Source: DYJK01 sp040755055 (GTDB lineage Bacteria; Bacteroidota; Ignavibacteria; Ignavibacteriales; Melioribacteraceae). From it: 64,000 bases of DNA. The first letter of the stretch is position 1. The number at the start of each line of letters is the position of its first letter. The stretch lies in assembly GCA_040755055.1 (NCBI GenBank), contig JBFMBS010000021.1:15603-79602 (forward strand). The letters are read 5' to 3'. Under the pieces are notes generated by a model. It had not been told where the DNA came from, searched no databases, and saw only the letters and a list, made by a program, of their open reading frames with translations. The position numbers were made by a program, and so were the translations under genes. Shown here one piece after another: positions 17,474 through 27,294 of this stretch.

Positions 17474-19753
17474 ATGAAACGAATATCAACTTCAGTTATA
17501 ATATTAGTCATAACTTTTTTTGTAACAGTCAGCTACGGTCAGAATAAAAGCGAAGATCAGAAAAAAGATATCGCTCAAAAAGTAGATTCTGTTTTGAGCT
17601 TGATGACACTTGATGAAAAGATTGGTCAGCTTAACCAATACAATGATGACTGGCAAGCCACCGGTCCTGTAACTATTGATAACGATAAAGTAAGCCAGGT
17701 ATTAAACGGAAAAGTTGGATCGATACTTAATTGTATGGGGACCGAGCGTACAAAAAGCTGGCAGAAAATTGCAATGCAGTCGCGGTTAAAAATACCTTTG
17801 CTTTTTGGTCAGGATGTAGTTCATGGATACAAAACTACTTTCCCGATTCCGCTGGCGGAATCATGCAGCTGGGATTTGGATGCAATAGAATTATCTGCAA
17901 GGATTTCTGCAACAGAAGCGAGCGCAAGCGGAATCCACTGGACTTTTGCGCCGATGGTTGATATTGCAAGAGATCCACGTTGGGGAAGAGCAATGGAAGG
18001 AGCCGGGGAAGATCAATACTTAGCTTCTAAAATAGCTTATGATAGAGTGAAAGGATTTCAAGGCGATAAACCGGGAGAAATTAATTCTCTGCTTGCTTGT
18101 GCCAAACATTTTGCTGCCTACGGTGCTGTGATTGGCGGAAGAGACTACAATTCTGTTGATATGAGCGACAGATTACTTTGGGAAGTTTATCTGCCTCCGT
18201 TTAAAGCCGCTCTTGATGCCGGTGCTGCAACCTTTATGACATCCTTCAACGATATCAATGGTGTGCCTTCTACTGGGAATAAATATCTACTTCGGGATAT
18301 ATTAAAAGAAAAATGGAGCTTTGAAGGATTTGTTGTAAGCGATTGGGGTTCTGTTGGTGAGATGATAAGACACGGCAATGTAAAAAATGAATATGAAGCT
18401 GCGCTCTCTGCAATTACAGCCGGTTGCGATATGGATATGGAGAGCCGCTGTTATATAAATAATCTTGCACAGCTTGTGCATGATGGCAAAGTATCAACAG
18501 CGTTAATTGATGATGCAGTAAAAAGAATTTTAAAAAAGAAATTTGAGATTGGTTTGTTTGATGATCCTTACAAGTTTTGCGATCCGGAAAGAGAGAAGAA
18601 AGAATTAAATAATCCCGATCATGCGGCTGCTGCAAGAGAGATGGCAAGAAAAAGTATTGTTCTACTGAAAAATGTGACACATCCCGCTATTAGCGAGGAA
18701 AATAATCTTTTGCCTTTATCAAAGGATATAAAAACAATTGCGTTCATCGGACCGCTTGTAAAAGAATTGAAACAGAACAAGGGATTCTGGGATGTTGATG
18801 TACCGGGAGTCGATTCAAATTTTATAGTATCGCAATGGGAGGGACTCAAGAATAAAGTTGGTGATAAAACAAAACTTTTGTACGCTAAGGGCTGCGATAT
18901 CGAAGGTGAAAATAGAGATGGATTTGCCGAAGCAATAGCTGTTGCAAAACAAGCTGATGTAGTAATTCTAAGTATTGGTGAGCGGCGCGATATGTCCGGC
19001 GAAGCAAGAAGCCGAAGCAATATAAATATTCCTGGTGTTCAGGAAGATTTGCTAAAAGAGTTATTGGCAACCGGCAAACCGGTTGTAGTTCTTATCAATG
19101 CCGGTCGTCCGCTGGTATTCAATTTTACTGCCGATAATGCTCAAGCAATATTGTACACGTGGTGGCTCGGCAGTGAAGCTGGTAACGCAATTGCAGATGT
19201 ATTGTTTGGTGATTATAACCCGTCCGCAAAACTTACGATGACCTTTCCGCAAAGTGTTGGGCAAATACCAATTTATTACAGTCATTTAAATACCGGCAGA
19301 CCGGCGCTAAATGACGAAGATCGTTTTTATAGAAGTGCTTATACTGATTTGTCGATATATCCAAAGTACGAATTTGGATATGGGCTGAGTTACACTACAT
19401 TTCAATACAGCGAATTACGATTGAGCAAACACAAAATGAAACACGATGAAAAGATTGATGTTTCGGTGGCAATTACAAATACCGGTAAATATGCCGGGGA
19501 AGAAATTGTGCAGCTCTATCTGCGAGATGTTGTCGGTTCAATCGCCCGACCGGTTCAGGAGTTGAAAGATTTTAAGAAAATAAAATTAGAAGCCGGGGAG
19601 ACTAAAACAATTACATTTAGTATTGATAGTGAAAAACTTTCCTTCTACAATCAAAAATTGGAATGGACAGCCGAACCGGGAGAATTTGAATTAATGATTG
19701 GCGCTTCGTCAAAAGATATTCGATTAACAGATCATTTTGAATTGACTGAATAA
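17474..19753 (+). CDS. bglX: Periplasmic beta-glucosidase, GH3 (BglX-like)
   Basis: 759 residues with signal peptide (MKRISTSVIILVITFFVTVSYGQ). The GH3 N-terminal barrel includes LLFGQDVVHGYKTTFPIPLA and GFVVSDWGSVGEM, whose Asp (about residue 289) is the nucleophile. The alpha/beta sandwich domain has GERRDMSGEARSRSNINIPG with the likely acid/base Glu near 508. The fibronectin-III-like tail starts around GYGLSYTTFQYSEL. Length and domain order equal E. coli BglX. It should hydrolyse beta-linked glucosides in the periplasm and feed the permease and ROK kinase downstream. Confidence 0.93.
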   Translation: MKRISTSVIILVITFFVTVSYGQNKSEDQKKDIAQKVDSVLSLMTLDEKIGQLNQYNDDWQATGPVTIDNDKVSQVLNGKVGSILNCMGTERTKSWQKIAMQSRLKIPLLFGQDVVHGYKTTFPIPLAESCSWDLDAIELSARISATEASASGIHWTFAPMVDIARDPRWGRAMEGAGEDQYLASKIAYDRVKGFQGDKPGEINSLLACAKHFAAYGAVIGGRDYNSVDMSDRLLWEVYLPPFKAALDAGAATFMTSFNDINGVPSTGNKYLLRDILKEKWSFEGFVVSDWGSVGEMIRHGNVKNEYEAALSAITAGCDMDMESRCYINNLAQLVHDGKVSTALIDDAVKRILKKKFEIGLFDDPYKFCDPEREKKELNNPDHAAAAREMARKSIVLLKNVTHPAISEENNLLPLSKDIKTIAFIGPLVKELKQNKGFWDVDVPGVDSNFIVSQWEGLKNKVGDKTKLLYAKGCDIEGENRDGFAEAIAVAKQADVVILSIGERRDMSGEARSRSNINIPGVQEDLLKELLATGKPVVVLINAGRPLVFNFTADNAQAILYTWWLGSEAGNAIADVLFGDYNPSAKLTMTFPQSVGQIPIYYSHLNTGRPALNDEDRFYRSAYTDLSIYPKYEFGYGLSYTTFQYSELRLSKHKMKHDEKIDVSVAITNTGKYAGEEIVQLYLRDVVGSIARPVQELKDFKKIKLEAGETKTITFSIDSEKLSFYNQKLEWTAEPGEFELMIGASSKDIRLTDHFELTE

Positions 19754-19779
19754 TTAGGAATCATGAAAAACAATTACTG

Positions 19780-20502
19780 ATGATAAAAAAAGTTTACAAG
19801 GACTATAAAGAATTATCAACCCAAACTGCATTGCAAATTGCACGCATCATTACAGAAAAACCGGATGCGCTGCTTTGCTTCCCGGCTGGAGAAACATCAT
19901 TAGGGACATTTGATGAACTGGTTAAACTGCAAAAAAATGGTCAAGCAAATTTCAGCCGATGCAAAATTGTTGGCTTAGATGAGTGGGTAAATCTTGGTGT
20001 AATGAAAAATGAAAACTGTTATCATTTTTTGAAATCACACCTATTTGATCGCATCGATGTTAATCAAGAGAATGTTTGTTTTTTCAATGGAGAGGCAGAT
20101 GATTTACAGCGTGAATGTGCAATTACAGATCAGTTTATTAAATCCATTGGCGGAATCGATTTGATGCTGCTTGGTGTTGGAATGAATGGTCATTTAGGAC
20201 TTAATGAACCCGGAACTTCGTTTGATAAGTATTCACACATAGTTGAATTGGATGAGGTAACAAAAAATGTGGGACAAAAATATTTTTCGGTGCTAACTAA
20301 CCTTTTACAAGGGATTACACTTGGGATGAAACATGTGATGGAATCCAAAACAGTTATTGTTCAGTTGAGCGGATCTAGAAAATCTCCTATTGTTAAACGC
20401 TTACTCGAAACTGAAATCAGTACCAATTTCCCGGCATCATTAATTAGAAATCATCCAAACGCATTTTTACTTTTAGATTCAGAAGCTTCGGAATTATTGT
20501 AA
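19780..20502 (+). CDS. NagB/6-phosphogluconolactonase-family sugar-phosphate isomerase
   Basis: 240 residues. NagB-fold motifs: LCFPAGETSLGTFDEL (phosphate loop), KIVGLDEWVNLG with the conserved Asp, and LLGVGMNGHLGLNEPGTSFDKYSH. In true glucosamine-6-phosphate deaminase the last motif is G-x-G-x-D-G-H-I; here the Asp is Asn, a variant found in galactosamine-6-phosphate isomerase-like members. A deaminase/isomerase acting on an amino-sugar phosphate is the likeliest role, but the substrate is open. It is 26 bases after bglX and 15 before the permease, so probably operonic. Confidence 0.8.
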   Translation: MIKKVYKDYKELSTQTALQIARIITEKPDALLCFPAGETSLGTFDELVKLQKNGQANFSRCKIVGLDEWVNLGVMKNENCYHFLKSHLFDRIDVNQENVCFFNGEADDLQRECAITDQFIKSIGGIDLMLLGVGMNGHLGLNEPGTSFDKYSHIVELDEVTKNVGQKYFSVLTNLLQGITLGMKHVMESKTVIVQLSGSRKSPIVKRLLETEISTNFPASLIRNHPNAFLLLDSEASELL

Positions 20503-20517
20503 CTGTCTTACGGAGAG

Positions 20518-21780
20518 ATGATGAAAAGAAATTATTACATGGTCGGTCTAATCTGCCTGGTATTTTTTGTGATATCATTTGTTACGAATATACTCGGTTC
20601 GCTCAACCCGGAAGCAATTAAAAGTTTTAACCTGAGTTTAAGTTTATCTTCACTTCTTCCGTTCGCTTTTTTTATCGCTTACGGAGTAATGTCAATTCCA
20701 GCCGGGATGTTGGTAGAAAAATATAAAGAGAAGAAAATAATGATTGCTGCATTTGCTCTCTCTTTTGTCGGCGCAATTTTATTCTCATTAATTCCCGATT
20801 ATAAAGTATTCCTGATTTCTTTGTTCTTAATGGGGAGCGGAATGGCAATGCTGCAAGTTGCAATTAACCCGTTGCTGCGTATTTCTGGGGAAGAAGAAAA
20901 TTTTGCGTTCTTTTCAGTTGTCGCACAGCTAATATTTGGTGCCGCTTCATTTGTTGCGCCAATGTTTTTGGCTTATCTCATGACGAATTTAACTTCTGCA
21001 GAATCAAATTCGATTAAATCGATTTTCACAACCATTGTTCCTAATAATCTTTTGTGGTCATCGCTATATTGGTTCTTTGCTGTTATATCATTGATTATGC
21101 TTCTCATCATTCAATTCTCAAAATTTCCAGTTGTGGATAGGAAAGAAGATGAGAAAGCTGGAACATGGCAGACGCATAAAAATTTATTTAAGCAAAAAAC
21201 AGTTATACTATTTTTTATCGGGATTTTTTGCTACGTAGGAACAGAGCAAGGTGTTTCGTATTGGCTGTCTGAATTTCTTCATACATATTATGGTTATGAC
21301 CCGATAACAGTTGGTGCTTCGATTGTAGGATGGTTCTGGGGACTCATGTCCGTAGGTTGTCTCCTCGGTCTTGTATTATTGAAATTATTCGACAGCCGCA
21401 AAATATTAAGAGGTGCGGTGTTATCGGCAGCTCTCTTTTTAACCGCATCACTGTTTACTACCGGTGAAATAGCTTTAGTTACTTTCCCGTTGGTCGGTTT
21501 CTCACTTTCTGTAATGTGGTCAATTATATTTTCACTAGCATTGAATTCTGTTGAGAGCCACCACGGTTCATTTGCCGGTATTCTTTGCACAGCGATAATC
21601 GGCGGAGCCGTTACACAATTAATTATTGGCTGGGTCGGAGATCTATTCGGATTAAGATTTGGCATGTTGTTCATCTATCTTACACTATCCTATATTTTGA
21701 GCGTTGGTATTTGGGCAAAGCCGCTCATTAATAATCAAACAATTACTATTAAAAAATGGATAGATGAAAAAATTAAATAA
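20518..21780 (+). CDS. Sugar MFS transporter (FucP/GlcP-like)
   Basis: 420 residues with 12 hydrophobic helices. LPFAFFIAYGVMSIPAGMLVEKYKEKKIM is the typical start of the FucP-like sugar:proton symporter group, with LMGSGMAMLQVAINPLLRISG in the fourth helix region. Two consecutive ATGs are preceded by GGAGA. The genes around it (glucosidase, isomerase, ROK kinase) indicate import of a mono- or disaccharide released in the periplasm. Confidence 0.87.
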   Translation: MMKRNYYMVGLICLVFFVISFVTNILGSLNPEAIKSFNLSLSLSSLLPFAFFIAYGVMSIPAGMLVEKYKEKKIMIAAFALSFVGAILFSLIPDYKVFLISLFLMGSGMAMLQVAINPLLRISGEEENFAFFSVVAQLIFGAASFVAPMFLAYLMTNLTSAESNSIKSIFTTIVPNNLLWSSLYWFFAVISLIMLLIIQFSKFPVVDRKEDEKAGTWQTHKNLFKQKTVILFFIGIFCYVGTEQGVSYWLSEFLHTYYGYDPITVGASIVGWFWGLMSVGCLLGLVLLKLFDSRKILRGAVLSAALFLTASLFTTGEIALVTFPLVGFSLSVMWSIIFSLALNSVESHHGSFAGILCTAIIGGAVTQLIIGWVGDLFGLRFGMLFIYLTLSYILSVGIWAKPLINNQTITIKKWIDEKIK

Positions 21781-21860
21781 ACCTATTGTGTGAAATGATT
21801 CTTGAAACTGTTAAAACTGTTATTCTTTATAATCTGGTTCTTATTAGCACACGATTTAAA

Positions 21861-21986
21861 GGACAGTGTGAAAAATAAATCTGTAGGGCGATTCGCTGAA
21901 TCGCCCATGCAAATATTCATTGAATTTACAATTGTGTTAGCCCAAATGGTCGAAACAGCGTTTCGACCTACAATTTTCACGCAGTC
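21861..21986. repeat. MITE-like element with two palindromes
   Basis: About 126 bases with imperfect terminal inverted repeats (GACAGTGTGAAAA at the left, GACTGCGTGAAAA on the opposite strand at the right). Next to each end lies TGTAGG followed by a perfect palindrome: 21886-21906 with nine-base arms GGGCGATTC around GCT, and 21948-21968 with nine-base arms GGTCGAAAC around AGC. No coding potential: open frames on both strands mirror the palindromes. A related truncated copy is at 33905-33995. Confidence 0.75.
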
Positions 21987-22057
21987 TCTTAAGCCGTGGG
22001 TAATGTTTTTAATCCACACCACGGGTCAAAATATATAATTTGAAATAGAAGGAGCAA

Positions 22058-22900
22058 ATGGGAATTATAGGTGTAGATATAGGAGGTACTAATCTGCGTG
22101 TTGGGTTTGTAGAGCATAATAGTTTGGAGCGGATTGAATCAATGAGCGTTAAAAAGAATGGTAAGGAAGATGAGATTATTCAGGATTTAATTTCACTTAT
22201 CAAAAGATTTAAGAACGAGCGAATCGAAGGGATTGGTATTGGTGTGCCAAGTGTTGTTGATTCTGAAAAAGGAGTTGTATATGATGTAACCAATATCCCT
22301 TCATGGAAAGAAGTCCATTTAAAAGAAATTCTTGAAGCTAAATTTGATATACCGGTTTATGTTAATAATGATGCGAATTGTTTTGTTGTCGGTGAAAAAT
22401 ATTTTGGTAGGGTAAAGAAGTACAAGAATATTGTGGGACTAATTATTGGCACCGGTTTAGGTTCGGGACTTATAATAAATGATCATTTATATGCCGGGAA
22501 AAATTATGGAGCCGGAGAGTTTGGAATGATCCCGTACAAAGATCGAAACTATGAATACTATTGCAGCGGTCGGTTTTTTATCAGTGAATACGGACTCACC
22601 GGTGAAGAAGTCTTTAGTCTAGCTGTAAGAGGTGAAGAGAAAGCATTGAATATATTTGATCAATTCGGCAATCATTTGGGTGATACTATCAAAATGATTC
22701 TCTTTGCGATCGACCCTGAAGTTATTGTATTAGGCGGATCGATTAGCAAATCCTACAATTTTTTTGAAAACTCTATGTGGGATTCGATAAATAAATTTGC
22801 GTACAGTCATTCTTTAGATACGCTAAAAATTATGGTTTCGGAACTGAATCATAGTGCAATCCTTGGAGCGGCAGCACTTTATTATGAATCACGAAAATAA
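22058..22900 (+). CDS. ROK-family sugar kinase (glucokinase-like)
   Basis: 280 residues. ATP-binding motif IGVDIGGTNLRVGF at the N-terminus, IGVPSVVDSEKGVVYDVTNIPSW, the catalytic NNDANCFVVGE and the second phosphate motif LIIGTGLGSGLIIN. The zinc-binding cluster of classical ROK proteins (H-x-n-G-C-x-C-G-x-x-G-C) is not present; the matching region reads GEFGMIPYKDRNYEYYCSGRFF, with a single Cys. No DNA-binding domain, so a kinase and not a repressor. Follows the sugar permease across the MITE-like element. Confidence 0.88.
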   Translation: MGIIGVDIGGTNLRVGFVEHNSLERIESMSVKKNGKEDEIIQDLISLIKRFKNERIEGIGIGVPSVVDSEKGVVYDVTNIPSWKEVHLKEILEAKFDIPVYVNNDANCFVVGEKYFGRVKKYKNIVGLIIGTGLGSGLIINDHLYAGKNYGAGEFGMIPYKDRNYEYYCSGRFFISEYGLTGEEVFSLAVRGEEKALNIFDQFGNHLGDTIKMILFAIDPEVIVLGGSISKSYNFFENSMWDSINKFAYSHSLDTLKIMVSELNHSAILGAAALYYESRK

Positions 22901-22930
22901 TTTTGAGTAAGACATTATTGGAAAGTAACT

Positions 22931-24841
22931 ATGAAAATAAAATTTTTAATTTCGGCATCGTTTCTCGTCTTCTCTTATCTGCTACTCAATGCACAGAACC
23001 CGGATAAACCAATTGAACCTTCTTATTTCAAATTAACAACTTCTAACGGATTGATCGTTGCGGTTTATGACACTAAAAAAAATGTGGTCGAATATGTGTA
23101 TCCGCACATTTTTGCCAATTATGATTCGAGTTTGTATGTTCATCCTTTCTGTGGGAATATCAAATTGAGCACCTCTCAGGTGCCGATTGAAACAAGCTAT
23201 TTGAAGAATACACATGTTATTAATGTACGATATGCTGATTTTACTGTTAATTATTTCTCATCCTTTACCAATGATGATAAGATTTTCTATGTGGTGATAA
23301 GGGGAGAAAAGCAGAAGATCGAAAACCTTTCATTCGATCCAGAAACCGGGAACGGTAACAGATTAACTGGAATTTCTTTGTTAACAAACTCGGCAGAAGA
23401 TTTAACTGTTAAGATAGCTGGGGATGTAATTACCGGCAACCTGATGCGCCGGTACAATGAAAACATCTATGAAAAGTATTTTCTTTTTTCTTTCACAGAT
23501 TCTTTACATACCGATAAAGAAATAGTTAGTAGAACCATTTCAAAATTATCGTTGATGAATAATTCGTTGCTGGATGAAGAAATTAATTACATGGAGAAGG
23601 TTTTTACAAATTGTAAAATTCCTAACAATCTGACTGCTAAGGAAAGAAACATAGTAGAACAGTCAATCTCATTCTTGAAGATGTCACAAGTTTCCGACAA
23701 AGAAATTTTTCCATATTCGCGTGGACAAATTCTTGCATCTTTGCGCCCGGGATTATGGCATGTGGCGTGGGTAAGGGACGGCAGTTATGCAATCCAGGCA
23801 ATGACTCATCTTGGAATGTACGAAGAAGCTAAAAAAGGTTTGGAATTTATGTTGAGAGCACCTTCTGGAAAGTACAAACATTACATTCACAAAGATGGAA
23901 AAGATTACGGCATCGGTTCCGATTATCAAATTTCCGTGTGCAGATATTTTGGGAACGGGAATGAAGAAAGTACATACGGCGACGGACCAAATATCGAGAT
24001 AGATAATTTCGGATTATTTCTTTGCGCCTTCTCGGACTATGTAATATCCAGTAACGACACCGCTTTTTACCAAAAGTGGAACCGGCTTGTTAGTACTAAA
24101 GTTGCCGATGTAATTATAAACTGCATTGATACTAATTCTTTGATCAAAGCTGATTCCGGTCCGTGGGAACATTATCTTCAAATGCCGAGGCAATATACTT
24201 TTACTTCGGGTGTTTGTGCGAGAGGTCTTGAGCTATTTGCAATGCTGCAACAGAAATTTAATCTGCCTTACGAGAAATATCAATCGGCGGCAAAAACATT
24301 GAAACATGGAATTTTAACACACATGCTTTGCGAGAATAGATACATAAAAGGGAATGTGAATGATCAACTGAAGACAGATCACGAATATTACGATTCAGGT
24401 GTGTTTGAAATATTTGCCAACAAACTTATTAACGACAAGCAATTATTTCTATCGCACATGGATGAATATGATAAAGTTCTGCGAATTAAAGGTGAGAGAC
24501 CGGGCTATATCCGCCTCAACAGCAACGATCCTTACGAAAACCAGGAATGGGTTTTTATTAATCTCCGTATTGCTCTTGCTAATATTTTATTTGGAGAAAA
24601 AAATGCTGCTGCCGAATTACTCAATCACGTAACAGAACAAGCATCAATAAATTATAATACAATCCCGGAAATGTATAGCAACAAATTGCAGCTGGATAAA
24701 GTGACGGATGATTTTAAATCATTCGATGTATGGTGCAATTGTATCAGGGATAAAGGTGATCAATATATCGGCGCTATACCGATGATTGGATACGGATCCG
24801 GGGCTTATATCTTGACGATTCTTGCTTATTACGGCGAGTAG
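22931..24841 (+). CDS. GH15-like (six-hairpin) secreted glycosidase
   Basis: 636 residues with signal peptide (MKIKFLISASFLVFSYLLLNAQ). An N-terminal beta-rich part is followed by an alpha/alpha-barrel region with LRPGLWHVAWVRDGSYAIQAMTHLGMYEEAKKGLEFML near residue 280, whose W-x-R-D-x-x-Y/A-x-x-A pattern is typical of glucoamylase-type GH15 enzymes. Further barrel repeats include ADSGPWEHYLQMPRQYTFTSGVCARGLELFAML and DPYENQEWVFINLRIALANILFG. Exact family and substrate are uncertain. Last gene of the sugar locus, convergent with the desulfurase-SelD fusion. Confidence 0.65.
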   Translation: MKIKFLISASFLVFSYLLLNAQNPDKPIEPSYFKLTTSNGLIVAVYDTKKNVVEYVYPHIFANYDSSLYVHPFCGNIKLSTSQVPIETSYLKNTHVINVRYADFTVNYFSSFTNDDKIFYVVIRGEKQKIENLSFDPETGNGNRLTGISLLTNSAEDLTVKIAGDVITGNLMRRYNENIYEKYFLFSFTDSLHTDKEIVSRTISKLSLMNNSLLDEEINYMEKVFTNCKIPNNLTAKERNIVEQSISFLKMSQVSDKEIFPYSRGQILASLRPGLWHVAWVRDGSYAIQAMTHLGMYEEAKKGLEFMLRAPSGKYKHYIHKDGKDYGIGSDYQISVCRYFGNGNEESTYGDGPNIEIDNFGLFLCAFSDYVISSNDTAFYQKWNRLVSTKVADVIINCIDTNSLIKADSGPWEHYLQMPRQYTFTSGVCARGLELFAMLQQKFNLPYEKYQSAAKTLKHGILTHMLCENRYIKGNVNDQLKTDHEYYDSGVFEIFANKLINDKQLFLSHMDEYDKVLRIKGERPGYIRLNSNDPYENQEWVFINLRIALANILFGEKNAAAELLNHVTEQASINYNTIPEMYSNKLQLDKVTDDFKSFDVWCNCIRDKGDQYIGAIPMIGYGSGAYILTILAYYGE

Positions 24842-24860
24842 TATAAAAGAATATCTTGAA

Positions 24861-27107
24861 TTACTCTTGAATAATGATACTCCATTTTTCTTTTGGAATG
24901 ATTTCACCAATTACCACAACATCATTAACGCCTCGATTTTTCAGTGATTCAACTAATTGTGTTGCCTTTTCTTTGGAAACAGATATGAGCAAACCTCCCG
25001 AAGTTTGGGCATCGTTCAAAACTAATTTTTTTACATCGGAAATCTTATCGGAATAGAGAACGTGTTTTGATGTATATTCAAAATTATTTTGTGTCCCTCC
25101 CGGAATTATGCCCGAAATTGCGAGTTCAATTACTTTATTAAGCAAAGGTACTTTATGCAGATAAACGTTTGCAGAGTTATTCGAACCTTTGGTCATTTCT
25201 AAAAGGTGTCCTAACAAACCGAAGCCGGTTATATCCGTACAAGCATTAACGCCAACTTCCATCATAACTTCCGAAGCAGTTTTGTTTAGTTCTATCATTA
25301 CATTTTTCAATTCCGTAATCGATTCATCCGTTAACATATTTTGCTTTAAAGCAGTTGATAAAATTCCGGTACCAATCGGTTTAGTAAGAACCAAGACATC
25401 ACCAACAGCGGCAGAACTATTTGTAGTAACCTTTCGTGGATTGATTATGCCGGTAACCGTCCATCCGAATTTTGGTTCGGTATCATCTATCGTATGTCCG
25501 CCGATTATACTTATGCCGGCTTTGTCGGCTGTGTACTGGGCACCTCGCAGAATGTCTTCAAGAACTGCAAGCGGTAATCTGTTACTTGGAAACCCGACAA
25601 TGTTAAGTGCGAACAACGGTCTGCCGCCCATAGCATAAATATCGCTGAGAGAATTAGCAGCTGCTATCGCACCGAAATCAAATGGATCATCAACGATTGG
25701 CGTAAAGAAATCAACCGTCTGAACAATTGCAGTGTTATCGTCAATTTTGTAAACAGCAGCATCATCGGAATTATTGGTGCTGACTAATATATTTTTATCA
25801 GTCGGTAAAGGAATTTTTTTAAGTATTTCTTCGAGCAACTGAGGTCTGAGTTTACATGCACAACCGAGTCCGTGTGTGTATTTTGTTAATTTAATTTTTT
25901 CTTTCGCATCAATACCGGCAGAGACAGTGTCGCGTGGTTTAATTTTTTCGATTACAGATTTAATTTCTTTAAGAACAAAACCAATTTCCTCTTCCGTTGT
26001 ATTCCTACCGGTAGAAAATCTTATTGTACCCATAGCATAATCAATTGGTAGATTCATCGCTTTTAGTGTTGATGATACATCCACATTATCACTATGGCAA
26101 GCAGCACCGGCGGACGCAGCTACGTTAGTTAAAGCAGATAATATAGTGTTTGCTTCCAACCCTTTGAAACTTACACTTAGTGTGTTCGGTAATCTTTTTT
26201 CGGGATGACCGTTAATACGGATTCCCGGGAAGAATTCTTTCAGACCATTTTCTAAATGGTCTCTCATTTTTTTCATATGCGTGTGATAGTTTGAAAGATT
26301 CTCAGATACCAATTGAGCTGCTTTACCAAGTCCAACAATCTCGATAACATTTTCAGTGCCGGCTCTTAGATTCATTTCGTGGTTGGCACCGTAAATCAAT
26401 TTTTCAAGTTTTAATCCGGAACGAATGTATAATGCACCAACACCTTTTGGTGCGTAGAATTTATGACCGGCTATAGAAAGAAGATCGATATTCGATTTCC
26501 CCGTGACCACTCTTATTTTACCAATCGATTGAGCACAATCTGTGTGGAATGGAATTCCGTGGGATTTGGCGATGCTGCTGATTTCATCTATCGGCTGGAT
26601 TGTACCAACTTCGTTGTTGGAATGCATTATTGTAATCAGAACTGTTTGAGGCGTAATCGCATCAACGACAGATTGAGGATCAACTAGACCAAAACTATCG
26701 ACCGGCAAATAAGTAATTCTAAATCCATTTGATCCTAAGTATTTGCAAACTTCAGAAACAGCCGGATGTTCGATGGAAGAGGTAATGATATGATTCCCAC
26801 TCTTGCTTTTTGAGAAAGCAATTCCCCTGATAGCTAAGTTGTTTGATTCACTTCCACCGCTTGTGAAAACAATCTCGTCAATTTCGCATTGCAGCATATT
26901 TGCAATTTGCTTCCGTGCATTTTCAACTGCATTTTTTGCCAATGTTCCGTAGTAGTGCGTACTTGATGGATTCCCAAAATGTGAGTGGATGTAAGGAAGC
27001 ATTGATTCTGCAACAATCGGATCTATCGGCGTTGTTGCATTATAATCAAGGTAAACCGGCATTTTCATTTTTGCATTCTCTATTCGGTTGATAAATCTTT
27101 CATTCAA
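24861..27107 (-). CDS. selD: Cysteine desulfurase-SelD fusion (selenophosphate synthase)
   Basis: 748 residues in one frame. Residues about 14-395 are a NifS/IscS-type cysteine desulfurase: YLDYNATTPIDP, TSGGSESNNLAIRG, PLP lysine in AGHKFYAPKGVGALY (about 216) and active-site Cys in SAGAACHSDNVDVS (about 335). Residues about 405-748 are selenide, water dikinase: TKYTHGLGCACKL with the catalytic Cys near 415 (Sec in some organisms), ATP-binding Asp residues in NNSDDAAVY and QTVDFFTPIVDDP, and GGHTIDDTEPKFGWTVTG. The fusion would pass selenium from selenocysteine to SelD. The start may instead be one of two ATGs at 27068 or 27062. Confidence 0.93.
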   Translation of the reverse strand: MNERFINRIENAKMKMPVYLDYNATTPIDPIVAESMLPYIHSHFGNPSSTHYYGTLAKNAVENARKQIANMLQCEIDEIVFTSGGSESNNLAIRGIAFSKSKSGNHIITSSIEHPAVSEVCKYLGSNGFRITYLPVDSFGLVDPQSVVDAITPQTVLITIMHSNNEVGTIQPIDEISSIAKSHGIPFHTDCAQSIGKIRVVTGKSNIDLLSIAGHKFYAPKGVGALYIRSGLKLEKLIYGANHEMNLRAGTENVIEIVGLGKAAQLVSENLSNYHTHMKKMRDHLENGLKEFFPGIRINGHPEKRLPNTLSVSFKGLEANTILSALTNVAASAGAACHSDNVDVSSTLKAMNLPIDYAMGTIRFSTGRNTTEEEIGFVLKEIKSVIEKIKPRDTVSAGIDAKEKIKLTKYTHGLGCACKLRPQLLEEILKKIPLPTDKNILVSTNNSDDAAVYKIDDNTAIVQTVDFFTPIVDDPFDFGAIAAANSLSDIYAMGGRPLFALNIVGFPSNRLPLAVLEDILRGAQYTADKAGISIIGGHTIDDTEPKFGWTVTGIINPRKVTTNSSAAVGDVLVLTKPIGTGILSTALKQNMLTDESITELKNVMIELNKTASEVMMEVGVNACTDITGFGLLGHLLEMTKGSNNSANVYLHKVPLLNKVIELAISGIIPGGTQNNFEYTSKHVLYSDKISDVKKLVLNDAQTSGGLLISVSKEKATQLVESLKNRGVNDVVVIGEIIPKEKWSIIIQE

Positions 27108-27294
27108 TCAACAAACGATATGTAGTGCAATGCAAAATAAAAAATCCAATCTAATTGTGCTTAAGAAAGAGAGTAAAATTAATTGTGACTCTTGATATCG
27201 GATAGTTCGTATGAGTATCATAGATTATCCTAATAGCAATATGTATTGATAATGATTAGTTTTGTGATAGCTGTACGACTAAAACCGGCTGTGT

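Noticed and set aside
21783..22038. Two opposed open frames of about 78 codons
   Set aside because: They mirror each other because of the MITE-like palindromes; no coding signal.
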